A DNA stretch of 64,000 nucleotides from Neobacillus drentensis NBRC 102427 (GTDB lineage Bacteria; Bacillota; Bacilli; Bacillales; Cytobacillaceae). The notes beneath the pieces were generated by a model, which had not been told where the DNA came from, made no database searches, and saw only the letters and a list, made by a program, of their open reading frames with translations. Shown here in pieces: positions 26,887 through 35,043 of this stretch. Made by a program: the position numbers and the translations under genes. The stretch spans positions 21,124-85,123 of the forward strand of contig NZ_BCUX01000015.1 of the NCBI RefSeq assembly GCF_001591445.1, written 5' to 3'. The stretch's first letter is position 1; the number at the start of each line of letters is the position of its first letter.

Positions 26887-26939
26887 AAAATAAAAAAGAG
26901 ATTCAGCGAAAAGACATAGATGTCCTTTCACCGAATCTC
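26887..26939 (-). promoter_or_regulatory. Terminator-like leader hairpin before ssuB (putative attenuator)
   Basis: On the minus strand a long stem (GAGATTC ... GAATCTC, with inner pairs GACAT/ATGTC) is followed at once by TTTTTTATTTT and then, 5 bases on, the ribosome binding site. An intrinsic terminator in the 5' untranslated region implies conditional read-through. The sequence just before it resembles that preceding the leader hairpin of the divergent arm. Confidence 0.65.
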
Positions 26940-26953
26940 CAGTAGCCTAGTCG

Positions 26954-26969
26954 ATTCATTCGAATGAAT
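26954..26969. promoter_or_regulatory. Perfect 16-bp palindrome in the sulfonate intergenic region
   Basis: ATTCATTCGAATGAAT, 75 bp upstream of ssuB. It may be a protein-binding operator or the upper part of a leader RNA stem. Confidence 0.45.
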
Positions 26970-27053
26970 TTATTGATAATAACTTACCATGGTTAATATT
27001 AATATTCAATACTTTAAATCCAACTAAATTTATAGGATTACTTAAAAAAATAA

Positions 27054-27083
27054 TTGACAGAGTATTTCGAACCCTGTTAAGAT
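27054..27083 (+). promoter_or_regulatory. Promoter for the tauD-ssuA arm
   Basis: TTGACA 27054-27059, 18-bp spacer, extended -10 TGTTAAGAT (TAAGAT at 27078-27083). The start site would be near 27090, giving a leader of about 240 bases. Confidence 0.65.
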
Positions 27084-27152
27084 GCAATCATAAACAAACC
27101 ACTTACCAATTTAGTCCAATTAAATATAGTGATAAAAATCCACTAGTCGTCT

Positions 27153-27209
27153 AGAGATTTAACAAAGAGAAGCCTTCACGCTTACTTTGTTGGATCTCTT
27201 TTTATTTTT
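27153..27209 (+). promoter_or_regulatory. Terminator-like leader hairpin before tauD (putative attenuator)
   Basis: Arms AGAGAT ... ATCTCT with inner pairs AACAAAG/CTTTGTT and AAGC/GCTT, then TTTTTATTTTT, about 125 bp before the tauD start. It lies inside the predicted transcript, so transcription would stop here unless an alternative fold or factor intervenes. Confidence 0.65.
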
Positions 27210-27333
27210 GATGATCATTAAACCGACTATATCACTTGGTTAAGTGGGAAATAAAAAGTCAGGAGGAGGTTCAAAGGAGATTTACGTTGTATTTGAAAAA
27301 AAATAAAACATGATAATGAGGAGGAATTTGAAA

Positions 27334-28227
27334 ATGACAGCTTTTCAAACAAAACAATTAAAAGTGGTACCGCAAGCAGGCAGAATTGGTGCAGAAATTC
27401 AAGGTGTTCAATTAAGTGGAGACTTAGAATCAAGTATTTTAAATGAGATTAAACAAGCTCTAAACGAGTACAAGGTAGTATTTTTTAAAGGTCAAAATCA
27501 TTTAACGGATGCGAGCCAAGAAGCATTTGCAACATTATTAGGCGAACCATATGCTCATCCGACTGTACCAGTAAAAAATAATACGAACTTTATTTTTGAA
27601 CTGGACTCTGAGCAAGGTGCAAAAGCGAATCATTGGCATACGGATGTTACGTTTGTTCCTGAAGTTCCAAAATACTCTGTATTAAGAGGGGTAACGATTC
27701 CGGAAGTTGGCGGTGATACTGTTTGGGCAAATACGAATACAGCGTATGAAGACCTTCCGGACGGCTTGAAAAGATTAGCAGATAAGTTATGGGGAATTCA
27801 TTCAAATGAATTTGATTATGCACAGTATAAACAAAGTGATATTCATGTTAATGACGTTACCAAAAAATATCGTGCTGTTTTTGAATCAACAGTTTTTAAA
27901 ACGAGACATCCGGTTGTACATGTTCACGCAGAAACAGGGAAAAAGCATTTGTTATTAGGAGGATTTGCAGGAAAGTTGGAAGGCTATACAACAAGTGAAT
28001 CTGAAAGATTATTAAGTATCTTTGATTCTTATGTGACACGTTTAGAAAATACCGTCCGCTGGAAATGGACGGAAGGGGATGTGGTCATTTGGGATAACTT
28101 GGCCACGCAACATTATGCGGTTGCAGATTACGGAGATCGTCACCGCGTTGTACGACGTGTAACAGTTGGAAAGAACGTAACCGTTAATCAGGAAAATGAA
28201 GTTAGTAGATTAATAGTTAAAAAATAA
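27334..28227 (+). CDS. tauD: TauD/TfdA family Fe(II)/2-oxoglutarate dioxygenase
   Basis: 297 residues from ATG 27334 with GAGGAGG upstream. The iron triad is visible: His102 and Asp104 in HWHTDVTF and His260 in ATQHYAV, with the 2-oxoglutarate-binding Arg in HRVVRRVTV. It matches the taurine dioxygenase/alkylsulfatase group, which oxidises a carbon next to the sulfonate or sulfate and releases sulfite or sulfate. The neighbouring SsuA-like binding protein and divergent ssuCB-like genes support use of an organosulfur compound as a sulfur source. The substrate could be taurine, another alkanesulfonate or an alkyl sulfate. Confidence 0.88.
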   Translation: MTAFQTKQLKVVPQAGRIGAEIQGVQLSGDLESSILNEIKQALNEYKVVFFKGQNHLTDASQEAFATLLGEPYAHPTVPVKNNTNFIFELDSEQGAKANHWHTDVTFVPEVPKYSVLRGVTIPEVGGDTVWANTNTAYEDLPDGLKRLADKLWGIHSNEFDYAQYKQSDIHVNDVTKKYRAVFESTVFKTRHPVVHVHAETGKKHLLLGGFAGKLEGYTTSESERLLSIFDSYVTRLENTVRWKWTEGDVVIWDNLATQHYAVADYGDRHRVVRRVTVGKNVTVNQENEVSRLIVKK

Positions 28228-28248
28228 AATCTAACCAATTGAATAATT

Positions 28249-28291
28249 AGAGGTTCCGATAAAGAGAGATCACTCTCATTGTCGAACCTCT
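28249..28291 (+). terminator. Hairpin between tauD and ssuA
   Basis: Arms AGAGGTTC / GAACCTCT with inner GAGAG/CTCTC pairs, 20 bp after the tauD stop. The T-run is weak, so it may be a processing or partial-termination site rather than a full terminator. Confidence 0.5.
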
Positions 28292-28358
28292 ATTCTTATC
28301 CTAATCAGGATACACACATGCAGGCAGGTGAAGCCATATGATTTGAGGAGGTTACAAA

Positions 28359-29345
28359 ATGGAGAAATATCGTAAGCATTTATTAGGATTATTCTTGGTC
28401 ATTTCCATGATATTTTTAGTAGCAGGATGCGGTTCATCTGCAGAAAAAACGAATGCCAAAGGTGCTCAGGTTAAAGTAAATATTGCTTTAAATGGGAAAA
28501 TGGGACCATTGGTCATTGCTCGGGAAAAGGGCTGGTTCGAAGAAGAGTTTAAGGCGATGAATGCCGAAGTTAAATGGAGTGAATTCACAAGCGGACCCCC
28601 GCTTTTGGAATCACTTGCTTCAAATCGTGTGGATTTATCGTTTTTAGGAGATGGTGCGTTAATAGCAGGTTTAGATAAAAAACTGCCATTTGAAGTGATT
28701 GCCCAAACCGGTACAGGAGAATCGAATGTTCGAATATTAGTACAAAAAAATGGGGATATCAAGAATATTAAAGATTTAAAGGGCAGGACAGTGGGTGTTC
28801 CTCTTGGTACAACGGCTCATGTATATCTAATTAAAGCATTGAAAGCGAATGGTTTAACGACTGATGATGTTAAACTCATCAATCTTCAACCCGATGATGC
28901 ACAAGCCGCCTTCGAATCCAAAAAATTAGACGCATGGTCCGTGTGGAATCCTTATTATCTAAATAATGTTGAAAAAGGGAACGGAGTAACTCTAAATGTA
29001 AATAAAAAAATATTTGCCCCAGGCGCTATTATTGCCAGAGAAGGCTTTGCGAAGGAACATTCCGAGATTGTTCAAGCCTATTTAAGAGTATACAAAAAAG
29101 CAGCCGATTGGCAAATAGAAAATCCGGATGAAGCATCTAAAATCTATTCACGTGCAACAAAACTTCCAGCTGATCTCATTAAGAAAATCATCACAGCAGA
29201 AAAACCCAATATACGTTTTACTGAAGAGTCTATTAACGCACAGCAAGATTCCATTGACACGTTAGCTGAAGCGGGGTACATCAAGAAAGCATTTAATTAC
29301 AAAAAACAAATCCATAATGAGTACATCGATGCAGTTTTAAAATAA
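28359..29345 (+). CDS. ssuA: Sulfonate ABC transporter substrate-binding lipoprotein (SsuA-like)
   Basis: 328 residues. Lipoprotein signal peptide with lipobox VAGC, Cys near residue 24. The mature part is an NMT1/SsuA-type binding protein: VKVNIALNGKMGPLVIAREKGWFEEEF, ALIAGLDKKLPFEVIAQ and LKGRTVGVPLGTTAHVYLIKALK. It should deliver sulfonates to the ssuCB-like permease encoded divergently 2 kb away. GAGGAGG lies before ATG. A family I repeat forms its terminator. Confidence 0.88.
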   Translation: MEKYRKHLLGLFLVISMIFLVAGCGSSAEKTNAKGAQVKVNIALNGKMGPLVIAREKGWFEEEFKAMNAEVKWSEFTSGPPLLESLASNRVDLSFLGDGALIAGLDKKLPFEVIAQTGTGESNVRILVQKNGDIKNIKDLKGRTVGVPLGTTAHVYLIKALKANGLTTDDVKLINLQPDDAQAAFESKKLDAWSVWNPYYLNNVEKGNGVTLNVNKKIFAPGAIIAREGFAKEHSEIVQAYLRVYKKAADWQIENPDEASKIYSRATKLPADLIKKIITAEKPNIRFTEESINAQQDSIDTLAEAGYIKKAFNYKKQIHNEYIDAVLK

Positions 29346-29371
29346 TAACATCAAAGGTCAAATAGAAACAT

Positions 29372-29424
29372 AAAAAAAGTGCCTGACACCATCCAATATT
29401 ATGGATGGTGTCAGGCACTTTTTT
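29372..29424. repeat. Palindromic repeat, family I, copy 2
   Basis: AAGTGCCTGACACCATCC and its inverse complement around AATATTAT, with A-run before and T-run after, 26 bp behind the ssuA stop. Confidence 0.9.
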
Positions 29425-29440
29425 GTTATAAACCGTTCAT

Positions 29441-29484
29441 AAAGCGACAAAGGTAGTTATAAACACTTTCATATAGCTCGTATT
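29441..29484. repeat. Short dispersed repeat, copy B
   Basis: AGGTAGTTATAAAC and CATATAGCTCGTA correspond to copy A at 22799-22836; GTTATAAACCGTT also occurs just before it at 29425-29437. Confidence 0.55.
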
Positions 29485-29622
29485 TCTTTATGTAATGGCA
29501 TATTAACGAATTAAAGCAGGTATTTTTCTAATTCTGTAGAAATTAGTGACAAGAGATATTTTCTTAAACTAAGAGGTATCTATATTCTTAGCCAATCGAA
29601 TGATACAAGGGTGGGAGTAAAT

Positions 29623-30654
29623 ATGTTAAAAAAGCCAAGGAAATTACAACCGGGAGATCTTGTGGCAACAGTAAGTCCGTCCTGGGGAGGTGCCGGTGAT
29701 CCAGGACTGAGATGGCGGTATGAACAAGGGGTAAAGAGATTAGAAGAAGTTTTTGGACTAAAAGTTATCCCTATGCCGAATAGTTTAAAAGGGAGCGATT
29801 ATCTTTATAAAAATCCACAATCTCGTGCGGAAGATTTGATGACAGCATTTAAGGATGATAGCATTAAAGGTATCTTTGCAAATATAGGCGGAGAAGATAG
29901 TATTCGTTTACTTCCTTATATTGATTTTGATGTAATCCGTGAAAACCCGAAAATTTTTATGGGATACTCAGATGTAACTGTTTCACATTTATTTTGTCAT
30001 AAAGCAGGTATTTCTTCTTTTTATGGTCCGGCCATTTTAACCGATTTTGCTGAAAACATTGAGATGGATTCATATACGATTGAAATGGTGAAGCGAACGC
30101 TTTTTTCAAATGAGATGATTGGCGAAATTCAAGCGGCCGAACAGTGGACAAGTGAGCGTTTAGAATGGATCGAAGAGAATAAAAACCGCCGACGGACAAT
30201 GCGACAAAATATAGGTTACGATATACTTCAAGGCTCAGGTGTAGCCCAAGGACATTTGATTGGAGGCTGTATTGAGGTACTAGAGTTTGCGAAAGGAACC
30301 GTGCTTTGGCCAGAAGAGAAATATTGGAAGAATAGTATTCTTTTCTTTGAAACATCAGAGGAAAAGCCAGAGCCCAATAATATTAAGTATTGGTTGCGAA
30401 ATTATGCCATTCAAGGAATTCTACAAGAAGCGAATGGAATCATTTTTGGTAAACCGCAAGATGAGAAATTTTACGATGAATATAAAGTGGAAATACAAAA
30501 AGTAATGAAGGAATTTAATCTGGAGGATTTGCCGATCCTCTATAATCTCAATTTTGGTCATACCGAACCGAAATTTATTTTGCCTTATGGAGCCATGGCG
30601 GAAATTAATTGTGATAAAAAGACTTTCACGATATTAGAAAGTGGCGTGGAATAA
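29623..30654 (+). CDS. S66 family peptidase (LD-carboxypeptidase / MccF-like)
   Basis: 343 residues from ATG 29623 (an in-frame GTG at 29611 lies within the binding site). The family S66 nucleophile Ser is in FMGYSDVTVSH, the N-terminal motif is LQPGDLVATVSPSWGG, and the C-terminal catalytic His is in NFGHTEPKFILP. Members either trim the D-Ala of tetrapeptide stems in wall recycling or, in the MccF branch, inactivate microcin C-like peptide-nucleotides. The longer insert and lack of signal peptide fit the MccF-like branch better, but specificity cannot be read from sequence. Confidence 0.85.
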   Translation: MLKKPRKLQPGDLVATVSPSWGGAGDPGLRWRYEQGVKRLEEVFGLKVIPMPNSLKGSDYLYKNPQSRAEDLMTAFKDDSIKGIFANIGGEDSIRLLPYIDFDVIRENPKIFMGYSDVTVSHLFCHKAGISSFYGPAILTDFAENIEMDSYTIEMVKRTLFSNEMIGEIQAAEQWTSERLEWIEENKNRRRTMRQNIGYDILQGSGVAQGHLIGGCIEVLEFAKGTVLWPEEKYWKNSILFFETSEEKPEPNNIKYWLRNYAIQGILQEANGIIFGKPQDEKFYDEYKVEIQKVMKEFNLEDLPILYNLNFGHTEPKFILPYGAMAEINCDKKTFTILESGVE

Positions 30655-30717
30655 TTAATTGCTTGATAATAATTACAATGCAGTGGAAATGATGATAATG
30701 GAAGGAAGTGCAAAACG

Positions 30718-31428
30718 ATGGATTTTGAAATGGTTATACAGGAACTGGAATCGCTCAGTAGTGAGCGAATAAAAAAGACGTACATAAGCAATGGGGCACA
30801 CGAGCCCCTATTTGGCGTGGCTACAGGCAAAATGAAGCCGATTGCAAAGAAAATTAAGATAAATCAGCCATTGGCCGAGCAACTCTACGCCACTGGGAAC
30901 TACGATGCTATGTATTTTGCCGGCATCATTGCGGACCCCAAGATAATGACCGAGGCGGATTTTGAGCGTTGGATCGATGCGGCGTATTTTTATATGCTGT
31001 CTGATTATGTGGTGGCCGTAACTTTGGCAGAAACCGATATTGCGCAAGCTGTTGCCGATAAATGGATTGCAAGCGGGGAAGAACTTAGAATGTCGGCGGG
31101 CTGGAGCTGTTATTGTTGGCTTTTGGGGAATCGGAAAGACGCTGAATTTAGCGCTGGCAAGATAGCTAGTATGCTTGATCAGGTGGAAAATACAATTCAC
31201 GATTCTCCTGATCGAACCAAATCGGCGATGAATAATTTTATGTACACAGTTGCGATTTCATATTTACCGCTTCATGATAAGGCAGTTGAAACCGCACAGG
31301 CTGTAGGACCTGTTGAAATGAAGCGGAGCAAGAAAAAAAACAGCGTTCTGCTTGCATCAGAAAATATTCAAAAGGAGTTAGATAGAGGGAAGAAACTTGG
31401 TTTCAAACGCAAATATGTAAGGTGTTAG
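30718..31428 (+). CDS. DNA alkylation repair protein (AlkD-like HEAT-repeat family)
   Basis: 236 residues, entirely helical, consistent with HEAT-like repeats. It begins MDFEMVIQELESLSSERIKK, followed by GAHEPLFGVATGKMKPIAK, a family hallmark; the basic C-terminus (RGKKLGFKRKYVRC) could contact DNA. AlkD-type glycosylases remove cationic alkylated bases by holding the backbone without base flipping. Some homologues have lost activity, so catalysis is inferred. GGAAGTG lies before ATG, 63 bp after the S66 gene. Confidence 0.8.
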   Translation: MDFEMVIQELESLSSERIKKTYISNGAHEPLFGVATGKMKPIAKKIKINQPLAEQLYATGNYDAMYFAGIIADPKIMTEADFERWIDAAYFYMLSDYVVAVTLAETDIAQAVADKWIASGEELRMSAGWSCYCWLLGNRKDAEFSAGKIASMLDQVENTIHDSPDRTKSAMNNFMYTVAISYLPLHDKAVETAQAVGPVEMKRSKKKNSVLLASENIQKELDRGKKLGFKRKYVRC

Positions 31429-31441
31429 TATAGTTGGCAGG

Positions 31442-31494
31442 AAAAAGGTGTCAGGCACTCGCCGGGAAATTGGCTGGTACCTGACACTTTTTTT
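31442..31494. repeat. Palindromic repeat, family I, copy 3 (imperfect)
   Basis: AAAAAGGTGTCAGGCACTC and GGTACCTGACACTTTTT around a centre containing GGGAAATTGG. It lies 14 bp after the alkylation repair gene and has a T-run. Confidence 0.88.
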
Positions 31495-31571
31495 GCTGTG
31501 GAATAAATTGTGAAACAAGTTTAAGCGGGATGTAACAATTACTTCCATTAGTTAATCAATGAATCTACTTA

Positions 31572-32549
31572 TTACTTAGAAGTACTCGTCTTATTCATGA
31601 ACTTTAATAATTCGGTTAATAGGGTACTAAATGAAGAAAGATGTTCCTGGATTCTGCCAGGGTATTCAGATTCGATAAACTCAATCGTATCGTTACCGGT
31701 ATGCCATACTCCTCCATGTTTAACCGTTTGGTCATATCCATCTAATTCTCCAATTTCCCAGTTGGTCGATTCTAAATATCCGTATGGAATACCAAGCCCT
31801 ATAAAGGGTGCATGATCACTCCAGTCACCAGTAGTTCCGGCTGGGTACTCAGGATTTAAACCTGGATTTGTTCCGACATTTAACTTTTTCTTCTTCACAA
31901 TCTCCAAGGCCTGGTCACGAATGAATCCGGCTTCTCCAGCCCCACCATAAACATACATCTTATCACCAACTGCAAGACTATCCATATTAATCATACCAAT
32001 CGTATTTTTAATATCTGCTTGCGTCATATTGGCTGCATAAAAATTTGAACCTCTTAATCCGGTTTCTTCAGCACCAAATGCGATGAAAACAATCGAGTAT
32101 GGTGTTGGTATATTTTTCAAGACCTCAGCAACTTCCAAAAGGACACCAACCCCTGACGCATTATCATCGACACCCCGCCCGACAGAAACAGAATCATAAT
32201 GTGCTCCAACAATAATCTGTTTACTTGATTTTCCAGGCTTATAGGCAATCACGTTTGAAGATTTGGTTGTCGAACCTCTTCTAGAATAGCTAAAATCCTG
32301 TACGGTTGACTCCATTCCAATTCGTTCGAATTGACCTTGAATATATTGCTCTGCTTTTCGTTCATTGGCCGATCCAGCCACCCTTGGACCTATTTCATAG
32401 GCTATGTATTTCATATGTTCATAAGCCATTGCACCATTTTTATGCACTAGTGATGGCTTGTACGAAACGGTTTGGGCCGAAGCTCCCCCAACAATCGTCA
32501 AAAGACTAAACATCAACACAATAAAGGATATACTTATTTTCTTTTTCAA
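31572..32549 (-). CDS. Secreted M28 family zinc aminopeptidase
   Basis: 325 residues from a TTG start with GAGGAG upstream. Sec signal peptide (~1-25, SFIVLMFSLLTIVGGASAQ). The five zinc ligands of M28 are recognisable: His in VGAHYDSV, Asp in GVDDNASG, Glu-Glu in FGAEETGLRGS, Asp in INMDSL, and His in TGDWSDHAPF. It resembles the Bacillus extracellular aminopeptidase/Streptomyces griseus leucine aminopeptidase group and would release N-terminal amino acids from peptides made by the two subtilases in this window. Monocistronic. Confidence 0.9.
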   Translation of the reverse strand: MKKKISISFIVLMFSLLTIVGGASAQTVSYKPSLVHKNGAMAYEHMKYIAYEIGPRVAGSANERKAEQYIQGQFERIGMESTVQDFSYSRRGSTTKSSNVIAYKPGKSSKQIIVGAHYDSVSVGRGVDDNASGVGVLLEVAEVLKNIPTPYSIVFIAFGAEETGLRGSNFYAANMTQADIKNTIGMINMDSLAVGDKMYVYGGAGEAGFIRDQALEIVKKKKLNVGTNPGLNPEYPAGTTGDWSDHAPFIGLGIPYGYLESTNWEIGELDGYDQTVKHGGVWHTGNDTIEFIESEYPGRIQEHLSSFSTLLTELLKFMNKTSTSK

Positions 32550-32955
32550 TGCGCCAACTCCTCTTTGATTATTGTAAATAGAATAATAGATTCTTTATTC
32601 AGAAACAATAGTTCCGACAAACACTTCCAAAAGGATACATAATAGACGAACAGTGATAGACAGAGTTCGCTATAAAAAGCTATACGGGCCGTTCCAAAGG
32701 ATAATTTTTAGAAGACAGCTGGATTAGGAATATTTGATGAAAGGCATATTTCCCAACATTTTTAATATTTTAGTCTGATTTTAAGGATGTAATTATTGAT
32801 GAAGTGGAAGAAGGTATTTTCTGATAATAAGTAGAATTAGTCTATCAACCTCTATAGTCAGGACAATAAAATGGGATTTGCCAGTTGGAGCTTGGGAAAA
32901 AGGATAGTTTAGGAATCCTGTTGCTACAAGTTCAAATTAGAAGGGGAGCAATAGA
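32550..32955. other. Intergenic region between divergent M28 and regulator genes
   Basis: 406 bp, AT-rich. I see no ORF with start signals, no RNA gene and no clear hairpin terminator. It presumably contains the promoters of both genes. Confidence 0.5.
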
Positions 32956-34830
32956 ATGAAAACGTTTTCTTTAAATGCCCTATTGCATATTAGACAAGAA
33001 AATGAACTCCTGTTTGCAAATAATGAAAGGTCTGTTGTCGTTTCTACAAAGGCATTTGGGGCGATGCAGCATGATTTAATTGAAAATATGGGGATTAATC
33101 GTTTGAAAACATTTTTCTTCAAGTATGGGTATCACTTGGGAGAGGAAGACGCGATTGAGGTTGCGAAAAACGAATCATTAAGTATGCTTGAAAAAATTGA
33201 ATATGGTCCCATAATTCATGCCTTAAAAGGACATGCAAAACCCCGAATCACGGAAAAAGAGCTTGAAATGGAGAATAACGAAATTACATCCTTTCGACTT
33301 AAGGGAATTTGGGAAAGTTCATTTGAAGCCGAACAACATATTCGAAATTTTGGGATAAAAAAAGGTACCGTTTGTTATACCTTAACTGGTTATGCAACTG
33401 GATATATTACCACTTTACTTGGGCAGAAAGTATTTTTTAAAGAACTGGAGTGTGAGGGGGAAGGGGCACCTTGTTGTATTTGGGAGGGGCGTCTTATCTC
33501 TGAATGGAAGGAAGAGGCAGAAGAATTTTTTTCTTATAATAAAGAACTGCCAATTCTTAAGGAACTTGAACAGACAAACGAAATGCTTATGCTTGAAAAG
33601 AACAATATAGCACTGGTGTCTAAAACGTATAATGAGATGACAAATGAGCTAATAAAAGGCAATAATATTGATTCCATTTTAGAAATTTTAAATAAACAAC
33701 TAAACTTGCCCATTGTTATTGAGGATATTCGGCATCAGGTCATTACACTGAAAGGAATAACAGTGGATGGCTATGAAACAATAAGAAAAGCATTTAATGC
33801 TTCAGTAGATAAGCGTCAGAATGTGACAAAAGTTAAGGTTCTCTCGTTTGAAAATGGGACACGACTTATTACCCCCATATACCTTTTAGGTAAAATTGTA
33901 GGATATTGTTCGTTTCTATATGATAGAGGAAGGACACCTAACTATGAAATTGACTCCATGATTGTCGATCGATTAGCGTCGATTTGTGCGCTGCTGTTTT
34001 TAAAGGAAAAAGCGGAAATCGAATCATTGGAACTGGTAAAAGGACATTTTCTAGAAGAAATTATTAGTGGAAAGTACTCTCAACAGGAAATCATTAGGAA
34101 AGCTGATTTTATTCAATTGGATTTATCTGATCATTATCATATGATCGTCCTTAACTACAAGTTTTTGAAAAAATGTGAAGAAAAGGAATTTACTCTCCAT
34201 AAAAACACATTTGAAGCTGTTTCTACTTTTTTTAGAGAGAAGAGCATCAATGTCTTAATTGGCCAGCAGCCAGATAGCATCGTTCTCCTTTTTACGGAGA
34301 AACAATTAAACCAGGAAAAGATTGAAAGTACCTTATTGTCTCTAGTATCCAATTTAAAAAAGGAAATAAAAAATGCCCTGTTTTTAGCGGGGATTAGTTC
34401 TCAAAACAGCAAAATAGTCGATGCAGGTGTGGCTGTTGAAGAAGCCCGTTCAGCTGTACGATTGTCTTCAAGGGATAAACCCGTCACATCTTTTAGTGAA
34501 CTGGGCATTATTGGTGTATTAATTAATGACCAAAATGAAAATGCAATACGGAAAATGATTAGGGATACGCTCAGTGGTCTGTGTGAGAATTTAGATAGTA
34601 ATAAAATTGAATTAATTGAAACCTTATATCATTTTCTTTTGAATGGTGGAAACCTGGAACAAACAGCAGAAAATCTAGCATTATCTAAAAGCGGACTCCG
34701 TTACCGCCTCACGAAAATCACTGATCTACTGGACTGCGACCTGCGTGATCCACAAAGACAGTTTCAATTGCTTATGGCTCTAAAAGCATTGAAAATTGTC
34801 GACCATGATAGGCTAAAAAAATTTCAATAA
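32956..34830 (+). CDS. Aromatic-responsive regulator: XylR_N + V4R sensor with PucR-type HTH
   Basis: 624 residues. Residues ~5-105 match the XylR N-terminal effector domain (FSLNALLHIRQENELLFANNERS, MGINRLKTFFFKYGYHLG), and ~120-190 the V4R domain (EGAPCCIWEGRLISEWKEEAEEFF). A middle region resembles the PucR/CdaR GGDEF-like domain, and residues ~560-615 form the PucR C-terminal HTH (LEQTAENLALSKSGLRYRLTKITDLL). The sigma-54 AAA+ domain of Pseudomonas XylR/DmpR is absent. It probably senses a phenolic compound and activates the catabolic operon starting at 35044. GGGGAG lies before ATG. Confidence 0.85.
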   Translation: MKTFSLNALLHIRQENELLFANNERSVVVSTKAFGAMQHDLIENMGINRLKTFFFKYGYHLGEEDAIEVAKNESLSMLEKIEYGPIIHALKGHAKPRITEKELEMENNEITSFRLKGIWESSFEAEQHIRNFGIKKGTVCYTLTGYATGYITTLLGQKVFFKELECEGEGAPCCIWEGRLISEWKEEAEEFFSYNKELPILKELEQTNEMLMLEKNNIALVSKTYNEMTNELIKGNNIDSILEILNKQLNLPIVIEDIRHQVITLKGITVDGYETIRKAFNASVDKRQNVTKVKVLSFENGTRLITPIYLLGKIVGYCSFLYDRGRTPNYEIDSMIVDRLASICALLFLKEKAEIESLELVKGHFLEEIISGKYSQQEIIRKADFIQLDLSDHYHMIVLNYKFLKKCEEKEFTLHKNTFEAVSTFFREKSINVLIGQQPDSIVLLFTEKQLNQEKIESTLLSLVSNLKKEIKNALFLAGISSQNSKIVDAGVAVEEARSAVRLSSRDKPVTSFSELGIIGVLINDQNENAIRKMIRDTLSGLCENLDSNKIELIETLYHFLLNGGNLEQTAENLALSKSGLRYRLTKITDLLDCDLRDPQRQFQLLMALKALKIVDHDRLKKFQ

Positions 34831-34833
34831 AGT

Positions 34834-34898
34834 AAAAGGTGTCAGATAATGCGCGTTGGAAATTGTCCATTGGTGTTGTCTGACATTCTTTTTTTTTT
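34834..34898. repeat. Palindromic repeat, family I, copy 4 (diverged)
   Basis: AAAAGGTGTCAGATAATGCG and GGTGTTGTCTGACATTCTTTT around GGAAATTG; T-run of ten. Located 4 bp after the regulator stop. Confidence 0.8.
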
Positions 34899-34986
34899 AA
34901 CTGACATAAAGTAGTTGTTTTTTCTGGTTTTTCTGACACTCGGTGTTATTGTAAAGAATTTTCAAATAAATTAACATAAATTTAGG

Positions 34987-35003
34987 GATCGCCACACTCG
35001 ATC
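34987..35003. promoter_or_regulatory. Small inverted repeat upstream of the hydroxylase gene
   Basis: GATCG-CCACACT-CGATC about 40 bp before the start codon of the first catabolic gene; a candidate activator site but short. Confidence 0.3.
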
Positions 35004-35043
35004 ACACAAAAATTTTAATAATAATAAGAATGGAGTTGAAGGA

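Noticed and set aside
26880..27333. S-box (SAM), T-box or guanidine (ykkC) riboswitch in the sulfonate leaders
   Set aside because: None of the diagnostic conserved sequences (for example the T-box GGTGGNACCGCG or the S-box core) is present; only the terminator part is convincing.
25252..29345. Nitrate or bicarbonate transporter instead of sulfonate
   Set aside because: The same ABC family includes these, but the TauD-like dioxygenase beside the binding-protein gene makes organosulfur use far more likely.
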